DNA of 64,000 nucleotides, taken from Arcobacter porcinus. GTDB taxonomy: Bacteria; Campylobacterota; Campylobacteria; Campylobacterales; Arcobacteraceae. Position numbers and translations under genes: made by a program. Positions 42,533 through 51,757 of this stretch are shown piece by piece. The stretch spans positions 806,001 to 870,000 of the forward strand of contig NZ_CP036246.2 in the NCBI RefSeq assembly GCF_004299785.2, read 5' to 3'. The notes under the pieces were generated by a model that saw only the letters and a program-made list of their open reading frames with translations, searched no databases and was not told where the DNA came from. The first letter of the stretch is position 1. Each line of letters starts with the position of its first letter.

Positions 42533-42862
42533 TTAAACCTTTTTATCTTCATCTAATAATTTATAAGAATTTTTTATAATTTTTTCTTGTCTCTCTTTTG
42601 CTTCAGGTGTTAGTTTTGAAAATTTATACTCTTTTTTATCAGCAACGAAAATAGCAAAATCAGGACATGAAAGTTCACAATCATTACAGCCAATACAAGC
42701 TTCAGGATGAACAACAGTTGCCATGGCACCAAGTGTTGAATGGATCTCTTGTCTCATAGATAAAACACCAGCTGGACAAACAGCAACACATCTATCACAA
42801 GCTTTACATCTACTTTCATCAACCCATACAGGGGTATTTAAAGGAGCTTCTATACTTGACAT
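42533..42862 (-). CDS. oorD: 2-oxoglutarate:acceptor oxidoreductase delta (ferredoxin-like) subunit
   Basis: A 109-residue protein with two 4Fe-4S binding motifs, CKACDRCVAVCP and CIGCNDCELSCP, that wires electrons out of the OOR active site. It is the first gene of the oorDABC operon, with AAGGA before its ATG. The order is the same as in Helicobacter and Campylobacter. Confidence 0.93.
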   Translation of the reverse strand: MSSIEAPLNTPVWVDESRCKACDRCVAVCPAGVLSMRQEIHSTLGAMATVVHPEACIGCNDCELSCPDFAIFVADKKEYKFSKLTPEAKERQEKIIKNSYKLLDEDKKV

Positions 42863-42973
42863 ATTTTTCCTTAATTTAAATATAATTAAAATTTATAAAA
42901 TTTATAATTTACTGAATGAATAGTATCTAAACTAAGCTTATTTTATTAAAAGTAAAACTATAAATAGTTTGGA

Positions 42974-42979
42974 TATAAT
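42974..42979 (+). promoter_or_regulatory. -10 element of the 43008-46221 operon
   Basis: TATAAT preceded by GGA, 34 bp upstream of the first gene's TTG. The 145-bp gap to oorD holds both divergent promoters and no gene. Confidence 0.5.
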
Positions 42980-43007
42980 TTAAATACTCAATAAAAAGGA
43001 TTGTTTT

Positions 43008-43724
43008 TTGGTACTTTATCAACCTATTGATGGGTATTGTTATAATAGTGATACTCATTTCTTATATGACTTTATTTGTAAAAATTTAGAAAAATTTAAA
43101 AATGTAAAAGGAGAACTTCTTGATATTGGAAGTGGAAGTGGAATTCTTGGATTATTAGTAGTAAGAAACTTCGAAAAATTGCAATTAAATCAAGTTGAAC
43201 TTCAAAAAAGTTTCCAATTTTTTTCACAAAAAAACTCAGAAATAAATCAAATATCATCAAATATGTTTTTTGGCTCATTTTTAGAAGTTGATTTTAAAAA
43301 AGAGTTTGATATTTGTGTATCAAATCCACCTTTTTATCATTCAAATGTAATAAAAAGTGAAAATGAAAGCTTGAAAATAGCCAGATATAATACATCAATG
43401 CCACTTTATGATTTTATAAAAAAGAGTTCAGAAATTTTAACAAAAGATGGTAAACTGTTTTTTTGTTATGATGCAAAACAATTAGATATGATAGTTTTAT
43501 ATTTAAAAGAGTTTAAATTAAATATAGAATCAATTCAGTTTGTTCATCCTAAAAAGACCAGTGATGCCAGTTTGATTATGGTTTATGCAAGAAAAAATTC
43601 AAAATCTCTTTTAAAAGTTATGAAACCTTTGATAGTTTTTTCAAAGAATGCAAAATTTAAAAAAGAGATAGAAAATATATATAAAAATATAAATACTTAT
43701 AGTATAAAGGCTAAAATTGAGTGA
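43008..43724 (+). CDS. TrmN6-like tRNA1(Val) adenine-N6 methyltransferase
   Basis: A 238-residue SAM-dependent methyltransferase. The SAM loop is LLDIGSGSGILGLLV (about 37-51), and the adenine-N6 catalytic motif NPPF lies in CVSNPPFYHS. The YQPIDGYCYNSDTHFLYDF opening fits the TrmN6/YfiC group, which modifies A37 of tRNA1-Val. The TTG start has AAGGA eight bases upstream. It is the first gene of a tight operon and overlaps the next gene by eight bases. Confidence 0.8.
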   Translation: MVLYQPIDGYCYNSDTHFLYDFICKNLEKFKNVKGELLDIGSGSGILGLLVVRNFEKLQLNQVELQKSFQFFSQKNSEINQISSNMFFGSFLEVDFKKEFDICVSNPPFYHSNVIKSENESLKIARYNTSMPLYDFIKKSSEILTKDGKLFFCYDAKQLDMIVLYLKEFKLNIESIQFVHPKKTSDASLIMVYARKNSKSLLKVMKPLIVFSKNAKFKKEIENIYKNINTYSIKAKIE

Positions 43725-44100
43725 TTTAATGAAAAAAGATGGATACTCTTTCTCTTTTAATCCAAAAGCTTGTGAATCTTGTGGAGGTAAATGTTGCACA
43801 GGAGAAAGTGGTTATATTTGGATAAATATTTCTGAAATTGAGGCTTTGGCAAAACATTTAAAAATGACTTTGGATGACTTTAGAGAGAAATATCTTTTTA
43901 AAGAATCATATAAATATAGTTTAAAAGAGGTAAAATACGAAGATGGAAATTATGCTTGTTGTTTTTTTGATAATATAAAAAAACAGTGTAGTATCTATGA
44001 ATATAGACCATATCAATGTAGAACATTTCCTTTTTGGTCATATTTTAAAGATAATTTTAAAGAGGTAGAAAAAGAGTGTATTGGTATAAAAAAACTTTAA
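43717..44100 (+). CDS. YkgJ-family zinc/iron-chelating cysteine-cluster protein
   Basis: A 127-residue protein with the family pattern: CESCGGKCCTGESGYIW early, NYACCFFDNIKKQCSIYEYRPYQCRTFPFW late, giving eight or more metal-ligand cysteines. Function in this family is unproven; a bound iron-sulfur cluster or zinc site is assumed. It starts at TTG 43717, or at ATG 43729 four codons in. It overlaps both neighbours, so translation of the operon is coupled. Confidence 0.85.
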   Translation: MSDLMKKDGYSFSFNPKACESCGGKCCTGESGYIWINISEIEALAKHLKMTLDDFREKYLFKESYKYSLKEVKYEDGNYACCFFDNIKKQCSIYEYRPYQCRTFPFWSYFKDNFKEVEKECIGIKKL

Positions 44101-45443
44101 TTTTTCCTTTTATATTGCTTCTTTTTACATCTTGTTCAATAGATTTTTTTAATCAAGAAACTCTAAATGAACAAAAAAATACAGATATAAAAAGTGTTCA
44201 AAAAAAGAGATTTAAAACAATAGAACATAAAGATATTTTTTTGGAAGAAGTATTTGCTTACAACGCTTATATGCTTCAAACAGAGGGGAGATTTGTTGAA
44301 GCAAATGAGATATTATTTCAACTATATCTTGATACAAATAAGTATAAATATCTTCTTGAGAACTTTTTAAATCTTATAGTATTAGAAAACTATAAAGAGA
44401 TTATTGTAAAAACTGAAAAATATTTTCTATATGATATTGAAGAAGAGGAAGAGTTCTTAAGATATTATAGTTTTTCACTTCTAAAAGAGAGTAATCTTGA
44501 TGAATCATTAAAAATTGCTTTGAAACTCACAAAAAAATATAAAAACTTAAAAAATTTTGAGCTTTTAGGAAATATATATTTAGTAAAACAAGATTACCAA
44601 AATGCTTATAATTCATATTTAAAGGCATTAACTTTTGATAGTAATAGTATTGCATCAATACATGCTTTATCTGGATTAGATTTTTTTAATTTTAATAAAA
44701 AAGAGGAAGCAGTTTTTAGAGTTGAAGAGAGTTTAAAAAATACAAATTATAACTATAACTTAGTTCTTCAATTATATACATTTTTAAATATTTTAAAAGA
44801 TGATAAAAAAACAGAAGATTTTTTAAAAGAAAGCTATGAATTTTATGATAAAAATGGATTTATGATAGAGAGAAATGCTTTAATAAATTTAATTTTTAAT
44901 AGATTTGAAAATCAAGATAAAACAATACTATTTTTTGAAAGAAATAAGATTGAAGATGAAGTATTAGTTGAGCTTTATATTGCAAAAGGAGATAAAGAAA
45001 AAGCTTTATCTTTGGCAAATAAGATTTACTCAAAAAATAGAACTATTATAGTTTTATCACAAAAAGCAACACTAACATATGAACTTGCTTTAGAGAAGAA
45101 AGAGTTAAGTCAAACAAAACTTAAAAGTGTAATTGAAATGCTTGAAGAGATAGTAAAAGTTAATAAAAATCAAGCATACTATTTGAATTATTTAGCATAT
45201 TTATTAATTGATCACGATATTGATTATGAAAGAGGAATAAAACTTGTAAGAGAAGCTTTATTGCAAGAACCAAATAATTTAGCCTATATTGATACTTTAG
45301 CTTGGGGAGAATATAAAATTAAAAACTGTAAAGAAGCATATGGCTTTATGAACTATATTGTTCAACAAATAGGGCTTGAGGATGAAGAGATAAAATTACA
45401 TTTTAATAAGATTAAGGAGTGTTTAGAAGATGATTTTAGATGA
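44076..45443 (+). CDS. TPR-repeat lipoprotein
   Basis: A 455-residue protein with a lipoprotein signal peptide ([13 protein letters not shown], lipobox LFTSC with Cys at about 20). Predicted TPR helices follow from about 60 to the end, most visibly [23 protein letters not shown] and [20 protein letters not shown]. It is probably an outer-membrane-anchored periplasmic scaffold. The GTG start lies 25 bases inside the YkgJ gene. It overlaps trpC by 14 bases at its end. No specific partner can be named. Confidence 0.82.
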   Translation: MYWYKKTLIFPFILLLFTSCSIDFFNQETLNEQKNTDIKSVQKKRFKTIEHKDIFLEEVFAYNAYMLQTEGRFVEANEILFQLYLDTNKYKYLLENFLNLIVLENYKEIIVKTEKYFLYDIEEEEEFLRYYSFSLLKESNLDESLKIALKLTKKYKNLKNFELLGNIYLVKQDYQNAYNSYLKALTFDSNSIASIHALSGLDFFNFNKKEEAVFRVEESLKNTNYNYNLVLQLYTFLNILKDDKKTEDFLKESYEFYDKNGFMIERNALINLIFNRFENQDKTILFFERNKIEDEVLVELYIAKGDKEKALSLANKIYSKNRTIIVLSQKATLTYELALEKKELSQTKLKSVIEMLEEIVKVNKNQAYYLNYLAYLLIDHDIDYERGIKLVREALLQEPNNLAYIDTLAWGEYKIKNCKEAYGFMNYIVQQIGLEDEEIKLHFNKIKECLEDDFR

Positions 45444-46221
45444 AATAAATAAAATAACATTAGAAGATGTAAAGAAAAGAGAAGAAAAAATATCTTTAGA
45501 AGATTTAGAAAATGTTATAGAAGAGGGTACTTTTTATACAAAAGATGTAAAAAGTTTTTTAAAAAGTACAAAAGATGAAGCTATAAGAATAATAGCTGAA
45601 GTAAAAAAAGCAAGTCCAAGTAAAGGAGTTATAAAAGAGGATTTTGATCCTATTTTTATAGCTAAAGAGTACAACAAATATGGTGCAAATGCTATATCTG
45701 TATTGACTGAACCACACTATTTTAAAGGTGATTTAAACTATTTAAAAAGTATTAGAAGTGTTACAGATATTCCTCTTCTTAGAAAAGACTTTATATTAAC
45801 TAAATATCAAATTGCTGAAGCACTAGTTTATGGTGCAGACTTTATTTTGCTTATAGCAAAATCTCTTTCTCAAGAGCTACTAAATGAACTTTATGAATAT
45901 GCAATAGGATTAAATCTTGAAGTTCTTGTTGAGATTCATGATGAAGAAGATTTACAAAAAGCGTTAAATAGTGGAGCTAATATTATAGGAATAAATCATA
46001 GAGATTTAAAAACATTTAAAATGGATATGGAACTTTGTGAGAAATTAATTCCAAAAATTCCAAAAGATAAAATAGTTGTTGCAGAATCAGGTGTTAGTGA
46101 TATAAATATAATCAAAAAACTTCATAAAATTGGTGCAGATGCATTTTTAATAGGGGAACATTTTATGAGAGTTCCTTCAATAAAAGATGAGATGATTAAT
46201 TTTAAGAATTCATTAGAATAG
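45430..46221 (+). CDS. trpC: Indole-3-glycerol phosphate synthase
   Basis: A 263-residue TIM barrel for the ring-closing step of tryptophan synthesis. It has [15 protein letters not shown] (catalytic Lys and the signature), [38 protein letters not shown], and VAESGV with a C-terminal phosphate loop. No other trp gene is nearby; it sits as last gene of the methyltransferase/YkgJ/TPR operon, so trp genes are dispersed in this genome. Confidence 0.96.
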   Translation: MILDEINKITLEDVKKREEKISLEDLENVIEEGTFYTKDVKSFLKSTKDEAIRIIAEVKKASPSKGVIKEDFDPIFIAKEYNKYGANAISVLTEPHYFKGDLNYLKSIRSVTDIPLLRKDFILTKYQIAEALVYGADFILLIAKSLSQELLNELYEYAIGLNLEVLVEIHDEEDLQKALNSGANIIGINHRDLKTFKMDMELCEKLIPKIPKDKIVVAESGVSDINIIKKLHKIGADAFLIGEHFMRVPSIKDEMINFKNSLE

Positions 46222-46249
46222 GTCTTTATAACAACTTTTTATATTTTTT

Positions 46250-46256
46250 AGATACA
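46250..46256 (+). promoter_or_regulatory. -10 element upstream of the DUF475 gene
   Basis: GATACAAT-like -10 about 25 bp before the TTG start at 46282; the start is preceded by AAGGA. Confidence 0.4.
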
Positions 46257-46281
46257 ATTTCGAAAATTTTAAGGAAATATA

Positions 46282-47385
46282 TTGAGTCAAAGATCAATTC
46301 TATCATATTTTTATGGCTTTTTTGTAGTATTAATTGTTGCTTGTGCATTGCTTTTTGCTTATGGTGGTTTTTTTGCACTTTATCAAGGTTTAATTCTATC
46401 TGTTTTAGAACTTAGTTTATCTTTTGATAATGCAGTAATAAATGCAACTATTCTTGCAACAATGGCACTTGCTTGGAGAAGAAGATTTCTAATTTGGGGA
46501 ATGATTATTGCTGTTTTTGGAGTAAGATTTGTTTTCCCTATATTAATAGTATATTTCTCTACTTCTATGGGATTTGTAGATTCATTCGATTTAGCAATTA
46601 ACAATCCTGATGAATATGAAAAAATTATTGAAAGTTCTCATCATGTAATTATGTCATTTGGTGGAATGTTCCTTTTAATGTTATTTTTAAAGTTTATTTT
46701 TGATGAACAAAAAGATACACATTGGGTTAAATATATTGAAGATTTTGCTACAAAATTATCAAAAGTAGGTGATATTAAAGCACTGTTTGTAATGTTTTTA
46801 ATGCTAGGAATAACATATATTGCACCAAATGAAGTTGTAATGGGTGATGATATGGTTAAAATCAATAAATTGGAGATTTTAGTTCCTATGATTATTGGTG
46901 TTATTGCTTTTTATTTATTAGAACTTTTAAAAGGAGCAATTGAATTAAGTAAACCAAATGAAATGGAGCAAGAAAATTCTTCAAATAGTTTAGGTAAAGC
47001 AACAGTTGCAACAGGTGGAATTATTTCATTTTTATATCTTGAAGTAATTGATATGAGTTTTTCATTAGATGGTGTTTTAGGAGCATTTGCTATTACTCAA
47101 AATATTGTTATTATTATGATTGGACTTGGAGTTGGAGCTATGGCTGTAAGAAGTCTTACAATTTATATGGTTGAAAAAGAGATGGTTTCAAAATATATAT
47201 ATCTTGAACATGGTGCTATGTGGTCTATTGGGCTTTTATCACTATCTATGCTTGTTCAAATTTTCTATCATCTTCCACCAATGCTTATAACAACTTTTGC
47301 TATTGTTCCTATTGCTTTAGCTTTTGTTCACTCAATTTATAAAAATAGAGCATTTATTTTAGATACAAAAAGTAATGAAGAGTAA
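46282..47385 (+). CDS. DUF475 / TerC-family membrane protein
   Basis: A 367-residue polytopic inner-membrane protein with about nine helices. Two TerC-like halves carry acidic residues in helices: SVLELSLSFDNAVINATI and LEVIDMSFSLDGVLGAFAIT. These paired Asp-containing motifs are shared with TerC/Alx-type proteins, some of which export manganese and help metal loading of secreted proteins. Its substrate is unknown. The start is TTG with AAGGA upstream. It is monocistronic and converges with radA. Confidence 0.85.
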   Translation: MSQRSILSYFYGFFVVLIVACALLFAYGGFFALYQGLILSVLELSLSFDNAVINATILATMALAWRRRFLIWGMIIAVFGVRFVFPILIVYFSTSMGFVDSFDLAINNPDEYEKIIESSHHVIMSFGGMFLLMLFLKFIFDEQKDTHWVKYIEDFATKLSKVGDIKALFVMFLMLGITYIAPNEVVMGDDMVKINKLEILVPMIIGVIAFYLLELLKGAIELSKPNEMEQENSSNSLGKATVATGGIISFLYLEVIDMSFSLDGVLGAFAITQNIVIIMIGLGVGAMAVRSLTIYMVEKEMVSKYIYLEHGAMWSIGLLSLSMLVQIFYHLPPMLITTFAIVPIALAFVHSIYKNRAFILDTKSNEE

Positions 47386-47400
47386 AACTCTTCTTACTTT
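47371..47400. terminator. Shared terminator of the DUF475 gene and radA
   Basis: AGTAA-T-GAAGAGT pairs with ACTCTTC-TTACT around AAA, overlapping the DUF475 stop codon, with T-rich flanks on both strands. Confidence 0.6.
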
Positions 47401-47405
47401 AAAAA

Positions 47406-48755
47406 TTAAAATAATTCTATAACTTTTGATACTTCATCCACTGCAAAAGTTTTAATATCTAGTTTTAAATTTGTTTTTTGAGCAATAATAGCTTTCTTTA
47501 TACCTTGAGCTTGAGCCTCTTTTAATCTTAAATCAATAGAATAGACATCTTTTATTTCACCTGTTAAACTAACTTCACCTATAAAAACTGATTCTTTAGA
47601 AATAGGGCGATTTCTAAATGAACTAATAATAGCTGCAATTACAGCTAAATCAGCACTACTTTCTTTTATTTTAATTCCACCACTTATATTTACAAAAACA
47701 TCATAATGATTAAAAGGAAGATCAAGTTTTTTTTCTAAAAGAGCTAAAAGCATAGTTAATCTATTTGTATCAAAACCTGTGGCACTTCTTTTTGGATTAG
47801 GTAAAGTAGATTCAGAAACTAAAGCTTGAACTTCTAGGATAATTGCACGACTGCCTTCCATAGAAACAGTTAAACTTGAACCACTTTGAGATTTTGTTTT
47901 ATCAAAAAACTTTGAAGCTATATCTTTTGCACTTATTAATCCTTCTTGAGTCATTTCAAAAATACCTATTTCACTTGTACTTCCAAAACGATTTTTAAAA
48001 CCTCTTAACATTCTAAGTTCTCTACTAGCTTCTCCTTCAAAGTATAAAACAGTATCAACCATATGCTCTAAAACTCTAGGACCTGCTATGCTTCCATCTT
48101 TTGTAATATGACCAATAATAAACATAGCAATATTTGACTCTTTTGCTTTTCTCATAAGCTCAAAAGTTATCTCTCTTACTTGAGATACACTTCCTGGAGC
48201 AGAATTTAAATGGCTTGAATATATTGTTTGAATAGAGTCAATCACACAAACTTCATAATCATCTCTTAAAAGTTCATCTAAAATATCTTCAAGTTTTATT
48301 TCACTTAATAAAAATAACTCATCATGATTTGCATCAAGTCTATTTGCTCTTAGTTTTATTTGACCAGCACTCTCTTCTCCTGATACATAAAGCACTTTTT
48401 TTCCTGATTTTGCAATACTTCCAGCAACTTTTAAAAGTAAAGTTGATTTCCCAACTCCTGGACTTCCTCCAATTAAAGTAAGACTTCCAGGAACTACTCC
48501 ACCACCTAAAACTAAATCAAACTCATCATTAAAAGATGAAAACCTTAAAACATCATCTTGCTCTATTTGAGTAATAGGTCTTGCTTTTGAAGTTGAATTT
48601 GAAGCTATAACCGTTTGCTTTAATACTTCTTGCTGTTCATTACTAAGTTCTATAAAACTATCCCAAGAGTCACAAGATGGGCATTTTCCAAGCCATTTAC
48701 TAGATTGTTCACCACAATGTTGGCACTCAAAAAGAGTGTTTTTCTTTTTTGCCAT
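47406..48755 (-). CDS. radA: DNA repair protein RadA (Sms)
   Basis: A 449-residue helicase-like protein promoting branch migration in recombination. It has an N-terminal zinc finger (CQHCG...CPSC), RecA-like ATPase with Walker A GGSPGVGKST, Walker B VCVIDSIQT, the RadA-specific KNRFG motif, and a C-terminal Lon-protease-like domain (NISGGIKIKESSADLAVIAAI). Full length. It is last in a leftward run after the TonB-like gene, with an 81-bp gap, and may have its own promoter there. Confidence 0.97.
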   Translation of the reverse strand: MAKKKNTLFECQHCGEQSSKWLGKCPSCDSWDSFIELSNEQQEVLKQTVIASNSTSKARPITQIEQDDVLRFSSFNDEFDLVLGGGVVPGSLTLIGGSPGVGKSTLLLKVAGSIAKSGKKVLYVSGEESAGQIKLRANRLDANHDELFLLSEIKLEDILDELLRDDYEVCVIDSIQTIYSSHLNSAPGSVSQVREITFELMRKAKESNIAMFIIGHITKDGSIAGPRVLEHMVDTVLYFEGEASRELRMLRGFKNRFGSTSEIGIFEMTQEGLISAKDIASKFFDKTKSQSGSSLTVSMEGSRAIILEVQALVSESTLPNPKRSATGFDTNRLTMLLALLEKKLDLPFNHYDVFVNISGGIKIKESSADLAVIAAIISSFRNRPISKESVFIGEVSLTGEIKDVYSIDLRLKEAQAQGIKKAIIAQKTNLKLDIKTFAVDEVSKVIELF

Positions 48756-48811
48756 GATTAGCCTTTTTATAAAAATATATTAATTTTATCAAAAGAGATT
48801 TAAAAGAGATA

Positions 48812-48836
48812 GAAGTATTACAATTTGTAATACTTC
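48812..48836. other. Hairpin between the TonB-like gene and radA
   Basis: A perfect ten-base stem, GAAGTATTAC (48812-48821) with GTAATACTTC (48827-48836), and a five-base loop, directly after the TonB-like stop. Only a weak T tail on the minus strand, so it may act as a partial terminator or an mRNA 3'-end stabiliser. Confidence 0.45.
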
Positions 48837-49655
48837 TTAGAAATTTATTTTCATTCTATAATATCTAGGGAATATTCCTTCTATGCTTTTATCAATTTGT
48901 AAAGGAAACACTGCTTCAATTTGATCTTTAATCATTCCGTAGTTGTAAATACTTCCATCAACAAATATTAGTTCTTCATAGCCACCATTTTTTAAAATAG
49001 TAACTCTAATATTTACATCTTTTCCTTTTTCTAGGCTACTTGCAGGAATATTATTTTTAATATTTTGATATACTTTTTTTCTAAAATTAGCAAAAAACTC
49101 ACTCGCCTTTTTTGTATTTAAGCTATTTTCATCTTTTTTATAATTAGAAGAAACTTTCTTTTTTTCTTCATTTTCTTCAACAATAATATTTAACTCTTCT
49201 TGCTCTTTTTCTATAATATTATTTTGAACTTCTACAAAATCACTATTTTTTTCATCTATATTTTCATTTGAAAGATTATCTTCAACTATATTATTTGAAA
49301 TAAAATCTTCTTTATCTTTATTTGTACTTTGTGCTTCATCTTTTATAGATAAAAAATCTTCTCTAGTGTAGTTAAGATGAGTGTTTGAAGAGTCATTTTC
49401 TAACTCATTTTTTGATCTTAAAATAAATTTTTCTAATCTCTCATCTTTCTCTAAATTACTAAAAAAATACTCTTTTATTTCTGAATAAAGATTACTTAAG
49501 AATCTATTCTCTTTTGTAACTGCTGTTGCTGTTTGTGTTTCACTTGATTCATTATCAGAGAAAACAAAAAAATAAATAGCAAAAGATATAGCCAAAATCC
49601 CAAATATAAGCAAAAAATCTTCTAAAAATCCTTTTCTTCTTTTTCTCCTAATCAT
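48837..49655 (-). CDS. Membrane-anchored protein with TonB-like C-terminal domain
   Basis: A 272-residue protein with a basic start (MIRRKRRKG) and one membrane helix (about 13-30, LLIFGILAISFAIYFFVF). A long acidic, Asn/Glu-rich, probably disordered or coiled region follows (about 35-185). The compact C-terminal domain (DVNIRVTILKNGGYEELIFVDGS...) resembles the TonB C-terminal fold. The layout (cytosolic tip, helix, spacer, terminal domain) is TonB/TolA-like, but a TonB box partner or ExbB/ExbD genes are not nearby. It lies three bases after ftsY. Function unknown. Confidence 0.65.
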   Translation of the reverse strand: MIRRKRRKGFLEDFLLIFGILAISFAIYFFVFSDNESSETQTATAVTKENRFLSNLYSEIKEYFFSNLEKDERLEKFILRSKNELENDSSNTHLNYTREDFLSIKDEAQSTNKDKEDFISNNIVEDNLSNENIDEKNSDFVEVQNNIIEKEQEELNIIVEENEEKKKVSSNYKKDENSLNTKKASEFFANFRKKVYQNIKNNIPASSLEKGKDVNIRVTILKNGGYEELIFVDGSIYNYGMIKDQIEAVFPLQIDKSIEGIFPRYYRMKINF

Positions 49656-49658
49656 AAG

Positions 49659-50591
49659 CTACTCCTTAGTATTATTTATATAAATCTCATCAAGTAAAGC
49701 ATCAACAAAACTATCAGGAGAAAACTCTACTAAATCATTCTCTTTTTCTCCAACTCCAATATAAAATATTGGTAGTTCAAGTTGATTTGATATTGAGAAT
49801 AAAGCACCACCTTTTGCTGTACCATCTAGTTTTGTAACAATTATTCCATCTATTTCAATAAGCTCATTAAAAGCTTTTGCTTGTGCTATTGCACTATTTC
49901 CTTGAGTTCCATCCAAAACCATAAGTTTTAAAAATGGTTTATTGTTTAATGCTTTTTGACAAATTTTTACTATTTTCTTTAACTCATTATTTAAGTTTGT
50001 TTGAGTTTGTAATCTTCCTGCTGTATCAATAATAACATTATCAACACCTCTTGCAATGGCAGAACTAATAGTATCAAATGCAACAGCACTTGAATCATGA
50101 CCTTGTTTTGTTTTAATAATTGGTATATTTAATCTTTCAGCCCAAGTGCTTAATTGTTCTATAGCAGCTGCTCTAAAAGTATCTCCAGCCCCTAATATTA
50201 CACTTTGACCATCTTTTTTTAACATATTTGCTAATTTTGCAATAGTTGTAGTTTTACCAGCTCCATTAACACCAATAATAAGTCTTACAAAAGGTTTCTC
50301 AAACTTATCAAAATCAACTTTTGGAGCATGTTCAAAAAGCATTACAAGTCTATGTCTTAGCTCTTTCCTTGAAATCATATTTGGTAAACCATTCATGGCT
50401 TTTTCTATAATTTCATACTCAACATCAGCTTCTATTAGAAGTTCTTCTATATCATCAAAACTTATTTTCTCTTTTTTTTGAGGAACAACAGTTTTTATAG
50501 TTGAAAAAGTTTTATCAAAAGCTTTTGATAAAAAACTTTGACTCTCTTGTTTCTCTTCTTTATTTTTCTCTTTTTTTAAAAATCCAAACAT
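49659..50591 (-). CDS. ftsY: Signal recognition particle receptor FtsY
   Basis: A 310-residue GTPase docking SRP-ribosome complexes at the membrane. It has a short charged A region, then the N domain, then the G domain with GVNGAGKTTTIAKLA (P loop), DTFRAAAIEQL, DTAGR, TKLDGTAKGG and GVGEKENDLVEF. All GTPase motifs are intact. It lies three bases after the thioredoxin-like lipoprotein gene. Confidence 0.97.
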   Translation of the reverse strand: MFGFLKKEKNKEEKQESQSFLSKAFDKTFSTIKTVVPQKKEKISFDDIEELLIEADVEYEIIEKAMNGLPNMISRKELRHRLVMLFEHAPKVDFDKFEKPFVRLIIGVNGAGKTTTIAKLANMLKKDGQSVILGAGDTFRAAAIEQLSTWAERLNIPIIKTKQGHDSSAVAFDTISSAIARGVDNVIIDTAGRLQTQTNLNNELKKIVKICQKALNNKPFLKLMVLDGTQGNSAIAQAKAFNELIEIDGIIVTKLDGTAKGGALFSISNQLELPIFYIGVGEKENDLVEFSPDSFVDALLDEIYINNTKE

Positions 50592-50594
50592 ATA

Positions 50595-51152
50595 TTATCT
50601 CTCTAAAAGTTTTTTTATATCAATATCTAGCATTTCAGCTGGTGCTAATCCAGTTATTTTTTTAAAAGTATTTCCCTCTTTATCAAGAATATAAATAGTT
50701 GGGATAGCTTTTATTCCACCTAAGGCTTTTGCAAAATCAAAAGTTTTACTAGAGTTTGTGATAGTATAATTTATATCAAAACTTTGAGAAAACTCTAAAA
50801 TATCTTCATCTGTTTTGAAATCTTCTAAAAGTAAACCAACAATTATAATATCATTTTTGTATGTCTCTTGTAGCTTTACAAGACCTGGGATTTCAGCCTT
50901 ACAAGGAGGACACCAAGTTGCAAAGAAACTTAATAATACTATTTTATTATCACTATTTTCAAGAAGAATTTTATCATCTTCAATAGTGAAATTTATTTGA
51001 GATTTATCAATTGTACTCATAGTAAATTTAGTATTTTTAACAATTTTAAGCGTTTCATCTACTATTTTATTATCATTTTTCTCTTTTTTTTCACAAGCTG
51101 TAAAGAATAATGATATAAAAATTAATAAAATAGATAAAGCTTTAAACTTCAT
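50595..51152 (-). CDS. TlpA-like thioredoxin-fold lipoprotein
   Basis: A 185-residue protein with a lipoprotein signal (LLIFISLFFTAC, Cys at about 20). A thioredoxin fold has the redox pair in ATWCPPCKAEIPGL and the cis-proline region in GGIKAIPTIYILD. It probably reduces periplasmic disulfides, for instance in cytochrome c maturation. It is first in the operon with ftsY and the TonB-like gene, and divergent from the cyclo-ligase gene across 59 bp. Confidence 0.88.
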   Translation of the reverse strand: MKFKALSILLIFISLFFTACEKKEKNDNKIVDETLKIVKNTKFTMSTIDKSQINFTIEDDKILLENSDNKIVLLSFFATWCPPCKAEIPGLVKLQETYKNDIIIVGLLLEDFKTDEDILEFSQSFDINYTITNSSKTFDFAKALGGIKAIPTIYILDKEGNTFKKITGLAPAEMLDIDIKKLLER

Positions 51153-51211
51153 TTTAATTCCTTTAGGTAAAATTGTTATTTAGGTAGTTATTCTATCTAA
51201 GAGAGGCTTAA

Positions 51212-51748
51212 ATGATAACAAATCAAAAAAGCAGTTTTAGAAAATTATGTTTAAAAAGGCTTAAAGAAGTTTCACTTCAATCAAAGTATATAAAAAATAA
51301 GATAGTTATTGATAATTTAAATAAAATTATAAAAGAGAAAAAAGCTAATAATATTTTGCTCTATATACCACTTAAACTAGAGGTAGATGTAAAACCTCTA
51401 ATAAATAGTTTAAGAAAAGCTAAAAAAAATGTTTATGTGCCTTTTATGCAAGAAGATAGTTTTAAAGCTGTGAAATATAGGTTACCTTTAAAACAAAAAA
51501 GATTTGGAATAAAAGAGCCAGAAAATTCTTTTTTAAAGACAAGAAAAATAGATTTAGCAATTGTTCCAATTGTTGGAATTGATAAATTGAAAAAAAGAAT
51601 TGGTTTTGGAAAAGGTATGTATGATAGATTCTTTTATAGGTTAAATTATAAACCAACAACTGTTTTTGTTCAATTAGTACTTTGTAAAAGTGAAGAGATT
51701 TTAAGTGATGATTACGATATTGAAGCAGATTATATAATTACAGGTTAG
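51212..51748 (+). CDS. 5-formyltetrahydrofolate cyclo-ligase
   Basis: A 178-residue ATP-dependent enzyme converting 5-formyl-THF to 5,10-methenyl-THF. It has an N-terminal SSFRKLCLKRLKEVS helix, LLYIPLKLEVDVKPL, and the nucleotide-binding signature RIGFGKGMYDRFFYR. It is slightly shorter than typical. AGAGG precedes the ATG by seven bases. It starts a rightward operon, with rny nine bases downstream. Confidence 0.88.
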   Translation: MITNQKSSFRKLCLKRLKEVSLQSKYIKNKIVIDNLNKIIKEKKANNILLYIPLKLEVDVKPLINSLRKAKKNVYVPFMQEDSFKAVKYRLPLKQKRFGIKEPENSFLKTRKIDLAIVPIVGIDKLKKRIGFGKGMYDRFFYRLNYKPTTVFVQLVLCKSEEILSDDYDIEADYIITG

Positions 51749-51757
51749 GAAATAAAA

